From positions 248,001 to 312,000 of the forward strand of contig NZ_JAHEWN010000001.1 of the NCBI RefSeq assembly GCF_018598555.1: 64,000 nt of DNA, read 5' to 3'. Below the pieces are notes generated by a model, which saw nothing but the letters and a program-made list of their open reading frames with translations, did not search any database and was not told the DNA's origin. The DNA is from Curtobacterium aurantiacum. Its GTDB lineage: Bacteria; Actinomycetota; Actinomycetes; Actinomycetales; Microbacteriaceae. Shown here in pieces: positions 52,612-61,797 of this stretch (position 1 is its first letter; each line of letters begins with the position of its first letter). A program made the translations under genes and the position numbers.

Positions 52612-53565
52612 TCAGCCCTTCAACGCCCCGGACGACAGCCCGGCGACGTAGAACCGCTGCAACCCGACGTACAGCGCGATGCACGGGATCATCGCCACGA
52701 CCGACCCGGCGACGAGGTTGCCGTACGACACCTGCCCGTACGCCCCGGTCTGCAGGTTGAGCAGCGCGACCGGCAGCGTGTACAGCGAGTCCTTCGTCAG
52801 GAACGTCAGGGCCCCGAGGAACTCCGTCCACGACGCCAGGAACGCGTACAGCGCCGCGGTCGCCGCCCCGGGCAGGAGCAGTGGGCGGAGCACCGACACG
52901 ACGACCCGGAAGCGCGAGGCCCCGTCGACGAAGGCCGAGTCCTCGAGTTCGGTGGGGATCGACTCGAACGCGTTCCGCATCACGAAGACCCCGAACGGCA
53001 GGTTCACCGTCGTGTAGAACAGCACGAGCCCGAGCAGCGAGTTCGTCAGCCCCATCGCGTTCATCTCGAGGTACAGCGGCGTGAGGATGGCCTGGAACGG
53101 CACCATCATCGTCAGCAGCACCAGGCCGAACACGAGCCCGGCGCCCCGGAACCGGAAGCGCGCGAAGCCGTAGCCGGCCATCGTCGCGATGACCGCGGTC
53201 AGCACCGCCGTGGCGATCGACACGATGAGCGAGTTCACGACGCCGGTGAGCAGGTGCGACGACGAGGCGAACACGGCGGCGAAGTTCTGCCACCCGAGCT
53301 GGAAGAACGTCGCCGGGTCGGGGGCCTGCGTGATGACGGCCTCGGACTGGAACGCCCGCAGGATCGACCAGATGAGCGGGACGCCGAACACGAGCGCGGA
53401 ACCGATGCCGGCGATCGCGTACAGGGTGCGCTTGACGGTGGTGTCGCGCGGGTGCTGGACGCTGCCCTGGTGGTGGCGCCGACGTCGGCCGTCGCCCGAG
53501 GTGGTGAGGGCCCGGGTGGACAGGTCCGGCGCCGCGAGGGCCGCACGGGAGGTCGTGGTGCTCAT
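52612..53565 (-). CDS. Carbohydrate ABC transporter permease (MalG/CUT1 type)
   Basis: The 317-residue permease has a basic N-terminus of about 45 residues and six helices. The EAA loop is ELEDSAFVDGASRFRVVVSV, in which Asp and Ser replace the two alanines of the usual EAA. The end is VAGLSSGALKG. It follows the MalF-type gene by 4 bp and is last of an operon with GH127 and a binding protein. Confidence 0.88.
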   Translation of the reverse strand: MSTTTSRAALAAPDLSTRALTTSGDGRRRRHHQGSVQHPRDTTVKRTLYAIAGIGSALVFGVPLIWSILRAFQSEAVITQAPDPATFFQLGWQNFAAVFASSSHLLTGVVNSLIVSIATAVLTAVIATMAGYGFARFRFRGAGLVFGLVLLTMMVPFQAILTPLYLEMNAMGLTNSLLGLVLFYTTVNLPFGVFVMRNAFESIPTELEDSAFVDGASRFRVVVSVLRPLLLPGAATAALYAFLASWTEFLGALTFLTKDSLYTLPVALLNLQTGAYGQVSYGNLVAGSVVAMIPCIALYVGLQRFYVAGLSSGALKG

Positions 53566-53569
53566 GGCG

Positions 53570-54538
53570 TCAGTCCTTCTCTCGCAGTGCCCAGAACTGG
53601 AACACCGTCACGGCGGCGATCACCACGACGAGGGCGATCGACTGGGCGGTCGCGGCCCCGAGCTGCAGGTTCACGAACCCGCGGTTGTAGATCGCGTTCA
53701 CGATCGTGGTGGTCTCGGTGCCCGGCCCGCCCTGGGTCAGGATGTAGAACTGGTTGAAAGCGAGCAGCGAGCCGATCACCGAGATGATGACGCTCAGGGC
53801 GACGGTCGAGCGGATCATCGGGAACGTGATGAGGCGTTCGGTCTGCCACCACGACGCCCCCTCGAGCTGCGCCGACTCGTAGACCTCGTCGGGGACGCCC
53901 TGCATGGCCGACATGAGCAGCACCATGGTCAGCCCGGACACCGCCCAGACCACGAGGACGCAGATGAGCAGGGTCGCCAGCGGACCGTTCACGAGCCACG
54001 CGGTGCTGCCGTCGGTGAACCCGAGCCAGCGGAGCACCATGTTGACGGCCCCGGAGTTCGGCTGTGCCTCGAGCACGAGCATGAACGAGAGCGTCGTCAG
54101 CCCGACCACGTACGGCAGGAAGAACACCGTGCGCAGGACCGTGCTGCCACGGCGGCGGGCCCGGACGAGCACGGCGAGGAAGTACCCGAGCGCCAGGATC
54201 GGCAGGGTCACGATCGCCGTGTACAGCAGCGTGTAGCCGATCGCGTGCACGAACGTCGGGTCCTGGAACAGCGTCAGGTAGTTCTGCAGCCCGATGAACC
54301 GGTACGGGCCGATCAGGGGCCAGTTCGTGAACGAGATGTACAGCGCGAACACGAGCGGGACGAGCACGAAGACGGCGACGAACAGGATCGCCGGGGCGAC
54401 GAGGACCGCGCCGGTGCGCGGCGGGTGGGTGAGCGAGTTGCGGGTCCTGACGGGGCCGCCACGCCCCGGGCGGCGGCCCACGGTGGGACGGCCCGCGCCG
54501 GTCCGGCCGGCGGGGCGCCGGGTGGAGATGGTCGACAT
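53570..54538 (-). CDS. Carbohydrate ABC transporter permease (MalF/CUT1 type)
   Basis: The 322-residue permease begins with a Gly/Arg-rich cytoplasmic stretch, then six helices starting AVLVAPAILFVAVFVLVPLV. The EAA loop is VYESAQLEGASWWQTERLIT. It partners the permease at 52612. The likely cargo is a beta-L-arabinoside, given the GH127 gene in the operon. Confidence 0.88.
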   Translation of the reverse strand: MSTISTRRPAGRTGAGRPTVGRRPGRGGPVRTRNSLTHPPRTGAVLVAPAILFVAVFVLVPLVFALYISFTNWPLIGPYRFIGLQNYLTLFQDPTFVHAIGYTLLYTAIVTLPILALGYFLAVLVRARRRGSTVLRTVFFLPYVVGLTTLSFMLVLEAQPNSGAVNMVLRWLGFTDGSTAWLVNGPLATLLICVLVVWAVSGLTMVLLMSAMQGVPDEVYESAQLEGASWWQTERLITFPMIRSTVALSVIISVIGSLLAFNQFYILTQGGPGTETTTIVNAIYNRGFVNLQLGAATAQSIALVVVIAAVTVFQFWALREKD

Positions 54539-54564
54539 GCGTGCACCTCTCTGTGCATCAACAA

Positions 54565-54605
54565 GAGCGAGACGAGCGAGACGAGCGAGACGAGCGAGAC
54601 GAGCG
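54565..54605. repeat. 9-bp microsatellite
   Basis: GAGCGAGAC is repeated 4.5 times without a mismatch between the binding-protein stop (54626) and the next permease start (54538). It sits about 27 bp before that start, so copy-number change could alter spacing in the leader. Confidence 0.8.
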
Positions 54606-54625
54606 GAGAAGACAGGCGGGCAGGC

Positions 54626-55942
54626 TCAGGCCTGCACCTGGTCGAGGATCCGCTGGTAGTCGGACTGCGCCGTCCGCATGGCGGCCGCGCTCCCCGACCC
54701 GAACACGGCCTCGCGGAACATCGCGAAGTACGGCGACGACGGCTGGTTGTTGAGCAGGTTGTACGCAAGCGTCTGCGGTGCGTAGCCCTCCTCGATGGCG
54801 TCGAGCGGCCCGTACGCCAGCGGGAACCGCTTGCGGTACTCCGGAGTGGCGGCGTCCGACCGCGTCGGGAAGTACCCGCCGTCCGGCAGCGCCTGCTGTT
54901 GCTGCAGGCTGTTCGCGTACTGCATGAACGCCCATCCGCCGGACGGGTTCGCCGCCCCGTTCGGGATGCACATGTTGTCGCCGCCGTCGAAGAACGACCG
55001 CTGGCCGTCCCACGACGGGATGAGCACCGTCTGCATCTTCGCCCGCATCGCCTTCGTGGCCGCGGGCACGGTCGCCCCGTACGAGGTCGGGAAGATCCCC
55101 ACCTTGCCGGCCCGGAAGTCGGCGCCCCACGTGGTGCCGGCGTCGGAGTACGTCGCCTTCGACAGCACGCCGTCCTGCCACAGCTGCCGGTAGAACTCGA
55201 GCATGCGTTCGAGGGCCTCGTTGCCGGTGATGTTCGCCCGCTGGGATCCCACCTCGCCGGTCATCATGTCGACCCCGGTCGCCCAGACGTGCGGCTGGGT
55301 GACGAAGCCGATGATGCCGGCGGCGTTGCCGGAGATCGACCAGCCGTACACGTCGTCGTCGAGCTTCCGGATGGCCTTCGCCGCGTCGAGCAGCGTCGAC
55401 AGGTCCTTCGTCGACTCCTCGACGTCGAGGCCCGCCCGCTCGAACAGCTCGGTGTTCACGAACAGCTGCGAGTTGTCCGCCAGGTAGGGCAGTCCGTAGT
55501 ACCGGTCGCGGTACTCGAGCAGCCGCAGGTGCCCCGGCGAGATCGCGTCGAAGTAGTCGAGGCCCTTCACCACGTCGGTCAGGTCGGCGAACGCCTCGCG
55601 GAAGATGAACAGCTGCGAGTTGATGTCGTCGATGTCCACGACGTCCGGCGGCTCACCCCCGCGGATCGCGGTCGCGAGCTTGGTCACGTACTGCGCGTCC
55701 GGCACGGGCGTCAGCTGGACCTGCAGTTCCGGGTTCGCCTTGTTGAACCCGGCGACGGCCGACGTCAGGCCGGCCTGGGTCGCCGATCGGCACCACACCT
55801 GCACGGTGCCGGTCGCGTCCTTCCCGAAGCTCGCGGGCTCCGCGTCGACCTTCGGCAGCGTGCCGGAGCACCCGGCCAGGGCGAGGGCGGCCCCGCCGGC
55901 GACGCCGCCGACGAGGAACGCACGGCGGTCCACGCCGGTCAC
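54626..55942 (-). CDS. Sugar ABC transporter substrate-binding lipoprotein (Tat type)
   Basis: The 438-residue protein starts with GTG at 55942, overlapping the GH127 stop (GTGA). The signal is of Tat type (DRRAFLVGG) with lipobox LALAGC (Cys25). The family 1 binding fold shows VVDIDDINSQLFIFREAFAD, YYGLPYLADNSQLFVNTELF and GKVGIFPTSYG. It delivers sugar to the permeases at 53570 and 52612. Confidence 0.9.
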   Translation of the reverse strand: MTGVDRRAFLVGGVAGGAALALAGCSGTLPKVDAEPASFGKDATGTVQVWCRSATQAGLTSAVAGFNKANPELQVQLTPVPDAQYVTKLATAIRGGEPPDVVDIDDINSQLFIFREAFADLTDVVKGLDYFDAISPGHLRLLEYRDRYYGLPYLADNSQLFVNTELFERAGLDVEESTKDLSTLLDAAKAIRKLDDDVYGWSISGNAAGIIGFVTQPHVWATGVDMMTGEVGSQRANITGNEALERMLEFYRQLWQDGVLSKATYSDAGTTWGADFRAGKVGIFPTSYGATVPAATKAMRAKMQTVLIPSWDGQRSFFDGGDNMCIPNGAANPSGGWAFMQYANSLQQQQALPDGGYFPTRSDAATPEYRKRFPLAYGPLDAIEEGYAPQTLAYNLLNNQPSSPYFAMFREAVFGSGSAAAMRTAQSDYQRILDQVQA

Positions 55943-57948
55943 CGCGCCAGCGGGAGCCAGACGCGCATCGGCGCGGCTCCCCGGTTGGCCCACGCGTAGT
56001 ACGGGACCGCGGTCGCGGTGACGTCGCGACCGTCGTGACCGGCCTGGAGGCCCGTGGTCGCGCCCTGCGGACCGGCCACGTCGTCGACGCTGGTCGCGTC
56101 GCGGGCCGTGGTCGCGCCTCCCGGCCCGTCCAGCCGCTGGTACGGCCAGGCCGGCTGCGCGTGCTCGGCCGGGGCGTGCCCCGGGATCCGCAGCGTGACG
56201 ACCCCGTCGAGCAGGTCGCCGCGGCGCTCCTCGGTGATCGGTGCGTCGGCGTCGACCGTCAGGTCGTCGACCGTGAAGCCCTGCTGGTCCGCCTGCTCGA
56301 CCGCGTACACGAGCGGGCCGCGCTCGATCGCGACCTGCCCGCGGGCGGCGTCGATGCGGGCGTCGGCGACGTAGCGGTGCGGCGTGGTGTCGAAGACGAG
56401 CTCGACGGTGTCGCCGGCGGTCCACTCGCGGTCGATGACGTGGAGCGTGCCCGCTGCGGGACTCGCGTCGCCACCGGCGCCCGTGACGGTCGTGGTGTCC
56501 GACCAGGCCGGGATCCGCAGCCCCAGGGCGAGCGGTCCGTCCTCGGTGACCGTGACGACCACGCGGCCGTCGTGCGGGTAGTCGGTCTCGACGCGCACCG
56601 GACCGAGGTCGGCCGTGGCGTACTGGTGGATCTGCAGCCCGCCGTCGGTCGCGGTCGCCAGGTAGCCGTCGAGGCTCGCGAACGTGCGCATGATGTTCGG
56701 GGGGCAGCAGGCGCAGTCGAACCAGCCGCGACGCCCGTGTGCGGGGGAGCGGTTCTCGTCCTGGTGGGCGTGGTCGCGCTGCTGCAGCGGGTTCACGTAG
56801 AAGTACTCGGTGCCGGCCAGGCTCACCCCGGCGAGGAACGCGTTGTAGAGCAGGCGCTCGATCGCGTCGGCGTAGCCGGGCTTGCCGGTGGCGAGCAGCA
56901 GTCGCCAGGCCCACTGCACCCCGCCGATGGCCGCGCAGGTCTCGGCGTAGCCGCGGTCGGTCGGCAGTTCGTACGGGTCGCCGAACGCCTCCCAGTCCCA
57001 GCGGGCCCCGAGGCCGCCCGTGATGAACGCCTTCGTCGCCATCATGTCGGCGAACTGGCGCTCGCTCGCGGCGAGGAGCTCGGTGTCGCCGGTCTCGATC
57101 GCGACGTCCACGGCACCCGCAGCCAGGTACACGGCGCGGACGGCGTGCCCCTCGACGGTCGTGGCCTGCCGGCTCGGCACCCGGTCGGAGAAGTAGGTCG
57201 GCTCACCGCCGGCGCGCTCGATGATGCCGTGCCCGCGGGCGTCGACGAACCAGTGCGCCAGGTCGAGGTAGTCGCGGTTGCCGGTCTCGCGGTACAGCTC
57301 GACCAGGCCCATCTCGACGACGGGGTGACCGTCGACGTCGCGGGTCTTCGGCGTGCCGTCCGGTGCGGTGCCGTCGCCGAACGTGCGGACCAGGTGGTCG
57401 GCGTTCTTGATCGCGACCTCGAGCAGCCCGGTGTCGCCCGTCGCACGGTGCTGGGCCACGGCTGCCTGGTACAGGTGCCCGGCGCAGTACATCTCGTGGC
57501 TCCACTTGAGGTCCGTGTACCGCTCGCCCTTCCCGCGGACCTGCTGTACGGAGTCCAGGTAGCCGTCGTCCGCCTGTGCCCGGGCGTACAGGGCGGTGAC
57601 CTCGCGCTGCAGGTCGAGCAGGTCCTCGGCGGGGGCGCGGCCGTACTCCCACGCCACGGCCTCGAGCCACTTCGTCACGTCGGAGTCCATGAAGATCGGG
57701 CCGACGGCCTCGCCCTCCTCGAGCCCCGCGGCGATGCGGAGGTTGCGGAAGTTGCCGGCCGTCTCGAGCTGCTGGTAGCCGCTCCGCACGGCGTCGCGGC
57801 CGTTGCGCTCCTGGCGGAGCGCCCAGAAGCCGCCGGTGATCCGGGCGTCGCCCGTCGGCAGCGGCCGGAGCGTGAGGTGCGCGTCGGCGGTCGGGAGGAC
57901 CGGGGTCGCGGTGTGCGCGCCGCGATCGGTCGCGAGCGTGGTGGTCAT
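55939..57948 (-). CDS. Beta-L-arabinofuranosidase, GH127 (DUF1680)
   Basis: This 669-residue protein starts at an ATG behind AAGGAGG and has no signal peptide. GH127 residues are present: TDRGYAETCAAIGGVQWAWR supplies the zinc-ligand Glu and Cys, and WFDCACCPPNIMRTF supplies the nucleophile cysteine and further zinc-ligand cysteines. HypBA1 of Bifidobacterium uses these to release L-arabinose from beta-1,2-arabinosides of hydroxyproline-rich plant glycoproteins. Near the C-terminus about 30 low-complexity residues (GATTARDATSVDDVAGPQG and on) interrupt the final beta-domain. They derive from sequence like the family-1 palindromes. It is first in an operon with its importer. Confidence 0.9.
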   Translation of the reverse strand: MTTTLATDRGAHTATPVLPTADAHLTLRPLPTGDARITGGFWALRQERNGRDAVRSGYQQLETAGNFRNLRIAAGLEEGEAVGPIFMDSDVTKWLEAVAWEYGRAPAEDLLDLQREVTALYARAQADDGYLDSVQQVRGKGERYTDLKWSHEMYCAGHLYQAAVAQHRATGDTGLLEVAIKNADHLVRTFGDGTAPDGTPKTRDVDGHPVVEMGLVELYRETGNRDYLDLAHWFVDARGHGIIERAGGEPTYFSDRVPSRQATTVEGHAVRAVYLAAGAVDVAIETGDTELLAASERQFADMMATKAFITGGLGARWDWEAFGDPYELPTDRGYAETCAAIGGVQWAWRLLLATGKPGYADAIERLLYNAFLAGVSLAGTEYFYVNPLQQRDHAHQDENRSPAHGRRGWFDCACCPPNIMRTFASLDGYLATATDGGLQIHQYATADLGPVRVETDYPHDGRVVVTVTEDGPLALGLRIPAWSDTTTVTGAGGDASPAAGTLHVIDREWTAGDTVELVFDTTPHRYVADARIDAARGQVAIERGPLVYAVEQADQQGFTVDDLTVDADAPITEERRGDLLDGVVTLRIPGHAPAEHAQPAWPYQRLDGPGGATTARDATSVDDVAGPQGATTGLQAGHDGRDVTATAVPYYAWANRGAAPMRVWLPLAR
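56041..56125. repeat. Family-1 palindrome arms inside the GH127 coding region
   Basis: GGCCTGGAGGCCCG (56041-56054) and CGCGCCTCCCGGCC (56112-56125) match the arms of the intergenic family, separated by about 57 bp that stay in frame. They encode a Gly/Ala/Thr-rich insert in the GH127 C-terminal domain. Confidence 0.5.
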
Positions 57949-57999
57949 GTCGCCTCCTTGCGATGTGACTGGCACCGTCCGGGTGGTTCGAGCTACCCG

Positions 58000-58011
58000 G
58001 AAAACGGTTTC
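58000..58011. promoter_or_regulatory. LacI-type operator between GH127 and a LacI gene
   Basis: GAAAACGGTTTC fits the general LacI-family form GAAAnCGnTTTC, with a central CG and one asymmetric pair. It lies 52 bp before the GH127 start in the divergent gap. It is distinct from the GTGAGCGCTCAC sites. Confidence 0.55.
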
Positions 58012-58112
58012 TGCGGTGGACGTTACGACACGGGGTGCACGCCGCGCAAGGGCGTTCCAGCGGATTTGTGTAGGGTCGTCGGCACGTCCCGATCGTCGGA
58101 AAGGTGGTTGCC

Positions 58113-59111
58113 GTGACGCTCGAACGCACCGGACAGCCGATCCGCATCACCGACGTGGCGGCGCTCGCCGGGGTGTCGATCGGCACCGCGTCGAAGGCGC
58201 TCAACGGCACCGGGCAGCTGCGGGACGCCACCCGGCTGCGGGTGAAGGACGCCGCCGAGAAGCTCGGGTTCGTCGGCGATGCCCGAGCCCGTGCGCTGTC
58301 GTCGGGGCGGACCTACACCGTCGGCATGATCACCACCGACTCGTTCGGCCGGTTCTCGATCCCGGTGCTGCTCGGTGCCGAGGACGCCCTGTCCGCCGGA
58401 CAGATGGCCGTGCTGCTGTGCGACACCCGCGACGACCACGTGCGGGAGGCCCACTACCTGCGCTCCCTGGCGGCCCGCGGCGTCGACGGCATCATCGTGA
58501 CCGGTCGCTCCGCCGACGCCCGGCCGCCGATCGACGTCTCGATCCCCGTCGTCTACGCCTTCACGCCCTCGACCGACGACGCCGACGTGTCGATCACCCT
58601 CGACGACGCCGCCGGTTCTGCACTCGTCGCGTCCCACGTCCGCTCGCTCGGACGGCAGCGGGTCGCCATCGTGAGCGGACCGGCGCGGCACCGATCCGCG
58701 GTGCGTCGGGTGGCAGGGGCGACGTCGGTGCTCGGGTCGCACCTGGTCACCGAGCCGCTGTACGGCGAGTGGTCCGAGCGCTGGGGCCGGCAGGCCGTCG
58801 ACGTGCTGGCTCGCGAGTCGCCCGAGGTCGACGCGATCGTCTGCGGCAGCGACCAGATCGCCCGGGGTGTGTGCGACCGGCTGCGGGAGCTCGGGCGTTC
58901 GGTGCCCGGAGACGTCGCGGTCACCGGGTTCGACGACTGGGACGTGATGGCGCTCGCCTCCAGGCCGCCGCTCACAACCGTGGACCTGCGGCTCGAGGAG
59001 CTCGGGCGCGTCGCCGGGCAGGCGCTCCTCGCCCTGATCGACGGGGGGACGGCGTCGTCGGCGGCCGTGACCCCGTCGCTCGTCATCCGCGAGAGCACCG
59101 TCGGCGCGTAG
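58113..59111 (+). CDS. LacI-family regulator divergent from GH127
   Basis: The GTG at 58113 with AAAGG upstream gives 332 residues. The HTH is ITDVAALAGVSIGTASKALN, with Ile-Gly and Lys at the recognition positions, so its DNA target should differ from that of the regulator at 51363. The sensor domain ends AVTGFDDWDVMALASRPPLT. It probably controls the divergent GH127-importer operon through the GAAAACGGTTTC site. The inducer may be an arabinoside. Confidence 0.88.
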   Translation: MTLERTGQPIRITDVAALAGVSIGTASKALNGTGQLRDATRLRVKDAAEKLGFVGDARARALSSGRTYTVGMITTDSFGRFSIPVLLGAEDALSAGQMAVLLCDTRDDHVREAHYLRSLAARGVDGIIVTGRSADARPPIDVSIPVVYAFTPSTDDADVSITLDDAAGSALVASHVRSLGRQRVAIVSGPARHRSAVRRVAGATSVLGSHLVTEPLYGEWSERWGRQAVDVLARESPEVDAIVCGSDQIARGVCDRLRELGRSVPGDVAVTGFDDWDVMALASRPPLTTVDLRLEELGRVAGQALLALIDGGTASSAAVTPSLVIRESTVGA

Positions 59112-59277
59112 GGCGCCGGTCCGCCGGTGCCCCCGGGTCGCGGACGCCGAGGTTCCACGATCTGCGCAGCTCGGCGATCCGAGCGGCCGTTCGTGGAACC
59201 TCCGCGCAGAGTCGGCGGCGTGTCGTGCGACCTCGGCGCTCGGTCGGGACCGGGCACCTGGGCGGCGCGCCGCGGCG

Positions 59278-59319
59278 TTGCGTGTGTGAGCGCTCACGTG
59301 CCAGGATGTGAGCGCTCAC
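59278..59319 (+). promoter_or_regulatory. araBDA promoter with two GTGAGCGCTCAC operators
   Basis: TTGCGT (59278-59283) and CAGGAT (59302-59307) are 18 bp apart. One operator (59286-59297) fills the spacer. The second (59308-59319) starts right after the -10. Their centres are 22 bp apart, about two helical turns, so two dimers could bind one face. Confidence 0.75.
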
Positions 59320-59347
59320 TGAGGACGACGAGGTTCTGGAGGAACGC

Positions 59348-61090
59348 ATGGGCGACGACCGCCGACAGCGGATCGTGGACGGCCGCACCACACTCGGGAT
59401 CGAGCTCGGCTCCACCCGCATCAAGGCCTGCCTGGTGGACGAGGACCTCGTCCCCATCGCAGCTGGTTCCCACGAGTGGGAGAACGAGTACGTCGACGGC
59501 CGCTGGACCTACTCACTCGAGGCCGTCGAGACCGGCCTCCGTGCCGCGTACGCAGCCCTGGCCGCCGACGTCGAGTCGCAGTACGGCGTCCGACCGACGA
59601 CCTACCGCGCGGTGGGCGTCAGCGCGATGATGCACGGCTACCTCGCCTTCGACGCCGCGGGTGAACTGCTCGTGCCGTTCCGCACCTGGCGCAACACCTC
59701 GACGGGTCCCGCGGCCGAACGGCTCAGCGACGCCCTCGGGTTCAACATCCCGCTGCGCTGGTCGATCGCGCACCTCTACCAGGCGGTCCTCGACGACGAG
59801 CCGCACGTGGCACAGATCGCGGGCGTCACGACCCTGGCCGGCTACGTGCACCGCCGTCTGACCGGTCGGGACGTCCTGGGTGTCGGTGACGCGAGCGGCA
59901 TGTTCCCGATCCAGGGCGGCCCCGTCGACAGCGGCCCCGGTGACCCGGGCGCGAAGGACTTCGACCACGCCATGCTCGCCACCGCGCAGGACCTCATCGG
60001 CGTGCCGGACCTGCGGTCCCTGCTGCCCGAGGTCCTCGTCGCCGGTGCCGAGGCCGGTGAACTGACCCCCGAGGGTGCGGCCTGGCTCGATCCGACCGGC
60101 ACGCTCGAACCCGGCGCGCCGCTCTGCCCGCCCGAAGGCGACGCCGGCACCGGCATGGTCGCGACGAACGCCGTGGCCCCGCGCACCGGCAACGTCAGCG
60201 TCGGCACGAGCATCTTCGCGATGGTCGTGCTCGAGCAGCCGCTGACCACCGCGCACGAGGAACTCGACGTCGTCACCACCCCGGCCGGGGACGCCGTGGC
60301 GATGGTGCACTGCAACAACGGCGCGAGCGAGATCGCGAGCTGGGCCCGGGTGTTCGGGCGCTTCGCCGAGGCCTCGAGCGAGCGGACCGGCGCGACCCCG
60401 ATCGGCATCGACGACGTCTACGCCACCCTGCTCGCCGAGGCCGTCGCCGACGACACCGACCCCGACGCGGGCGGCCTGCTCTCCTTCAACTACCTGGCAG
60501 GCGAACCCGTCACCCACGTCGAGGACGGTCGGCCCCTGCTGCTCCGCACCCCCGGCGCACGCTTCACGCTCGGCAACCTGGTGCGCTCCGAGGTGCACGG
60601 TGCCTTCGCGACCCTGGCCATCGGCATGGACGTCCTGCACGGCGAACAGGTGCAGGTCGACCGGATGACCGCGCACGGCGGGCTGTTCCGCACGCCCGGC
60701 AGCCCGCAGCGGCTCCTCGCGGCGGCGTTGCGCGTGCCGATCGCGCTCGAGGAGACCGCGGGCGAAGGCGGCGCGTGGGGGATCGCCGTGCTGGCCGCCT
60801 ACCTCGAGCACACCGACCAGCAGCTCGCCGACTACCTGTCCGACACCGTGTTCGGTGGGGACGCTGTGCACGTGGCCGAACCCGAGCCAGCGGACGTCGC
60901 CGGGTTCCAGACGTACCTGGAGCGCTACCGGGCCGCACTGCCCGTGCAGGACGTCGCCGCGGCGGCGACCCGCCCCGGCGCGACCACAGGACCGACCGAG
61001 CAGACCGACGGCGCCGACCCGCGCCTCCAGGCCGACACGACCGAGACGGCACGGACGAGCCAGACGACCCAGAAGGAAGTGACCCGATGA
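59348..61090 (+). CDS. araB: L-ribulokinase
   Basis: The 580-residue FGGY kinase starts at an ATG behind GGAGGA. It has the nucleotide-fold start LGIELGSTRIKACLVDED, VGVSAMMHGYLAFD, GVGDASGMFPI and GTSIFAMVVL, and ends its core with a C-terminal ATPase half. It phosphorylates L-ribulose to L-ribulose 5-phosphate. About 40 residues of Thr/Gln/Ala-rich tail follow the core, and the DNA there contains GCGCCTCCAGGCC, a family-1 arm. Its stop overlaps araD (ATGA). Confidence 0.93.
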   Translation: MGDDRRQRIVDGRTTLGIELGSTRIKACLVDEDLVPIAAGSHEWENEYVDGRWTYSLEAVETGLRAAYAALAADVESQYGVRPTTYRAVGVSAMMHGYLAFDAAGELLVPFRTWRNTSTGPAAERLSDALGFNIPLRWSIAHLYQAVLDDEPHVAQIAGVTTLAGYVHRRLTGRDVLGVGDASGMFPIQGGPVDSGPGDPGAKDFDHAMLATAQDLIGVPDLRSLLPEVLVAGAEAGELTPEGAAWLDPTGTLEPGAPLCPPEGDAGTGMVATNAVAPRTGNVSVGTSIFAMVVLEQPLTTAHEELDVVTTPAGDAVAMVHCNNGASEIASWARVFGRFAEASSERTGATPIGIDDVYATLLAEAVADDTDPDAGGLLSFNYLAGEPVTHVEDGRPLLLRTPGARFTLGNLVRSEVHGAFATLAIGMDVLHGEQVQVDRMTAHGGLFRTPGSPQRLLAAALRVPIALEETAGEGGAWGIAVLAAYLEHTDQQLADYLSDTVFGGDAVHVAEPEPADVAGFQTYLERYRAALPVQDVAAAATRPGATTGPTEQTDGADPRLQADTTETARTSQTTQKEVTR

Positions 61091-61797
61091 CGGACGCGAT
61101 CGACGAGACCACACGCCAGGCGGTGGCGACGACGCGTGAGCGCGTCGCGCGCCTGCACGGCGAGCTCGTCCGCTACGGCCTGGTGATCTGGACCGGCGGC
61201 AACGTCTCCGAGCGCGTGCCCGGCACCGACCTGTTCGTCATCAAGCCGAGCGGTGTGTCGAGCGACGACCTGACCCCGGCCAACCAGGTCGTCTGCACCC
61301 TCGACGGCGTGCCGGCCGAGGGCTGGGGGAACGAGCACGGTCCGTCCAGCGACACCGCCGCGCACGCCTACGTCTACCGGAACATGCCCGAGGTCGGCGG
61401 CGTCGTGCACACCCACTCGACGTACGCGACCGCCTGGGCTGCGCGTGCCGAGGCGATCCCGTGCGTCATCACGGCGATGGCGGACGAGTTCGGCGGACCG
61501 ATCCCGGTCGGCCCGTTCGCGATCATCGGTGACGACTCGATCGGCCACGGCATCGTCGACACCCTCAGCGGCCACCGCAGCCGTGCGGTCCTGATGCAGA
61601 ACCACGGCGTCTTCACGATCGGCAAGGACGCGAAGGACGCCGTCAAGGCGGCCGTGATGTGCGAGGACGTGGCACGGACCGTCCACATCTCGCGGCAGCT
61701 CGGCGACGCGGTCCCGATCCCCGAAGCAGACATCGATCGACTCTTCGATCGCTACCAGAACGTCTACGGACAGAACCCCGAAGGAGCCATGCGATGA
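61087..61797 (+). CDS. araD: L-ribulose-5-phosphate 4-epimerase
   Basis: This 236-residue class II aldolase-fold epimerase has [20 protein letters not shown], the zinc histidines in [14 protein letters not shown] and [16 protein letters not shown], and an acid in RNMPEVGG. It converts L-ribulose 5-phosphate to D-xylulose 5-phosphate. Both ends overlap their neighbours by four bases, so the three ara genes are tightly coupled. Confidence 0.94.
   Translation: MTDAIDETTRQAVATTRERVARLHGELVRYGLVIWTGGNVSERVPGTDLFVIKPSGVSSDDLTPANQVVCTLDGVPAEGWGNEHGPSSDTAAHAYVYRNMPEVGGVVHTHSTYATAWAARAEAIPCVITAMADEFGGPIPVGPFAIIGDDSIGHGIVDTLSGHRSRAVLMQNHGVFTIGKDAKDAVKAAVMCEDVARTVHISRQLGDAVPIPEADIDRLFDRYQNVYGQNPEGAMR

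Noticed and set aside
53189..55999. Plus-strand open frame of over 900 codons opposite the permease and binding-protein genes
   Set aside because: Antisense shadow of genes with strong family motifs. Its repeated Glu-Arg-Asp run comes from the 9-bp microsatellite.
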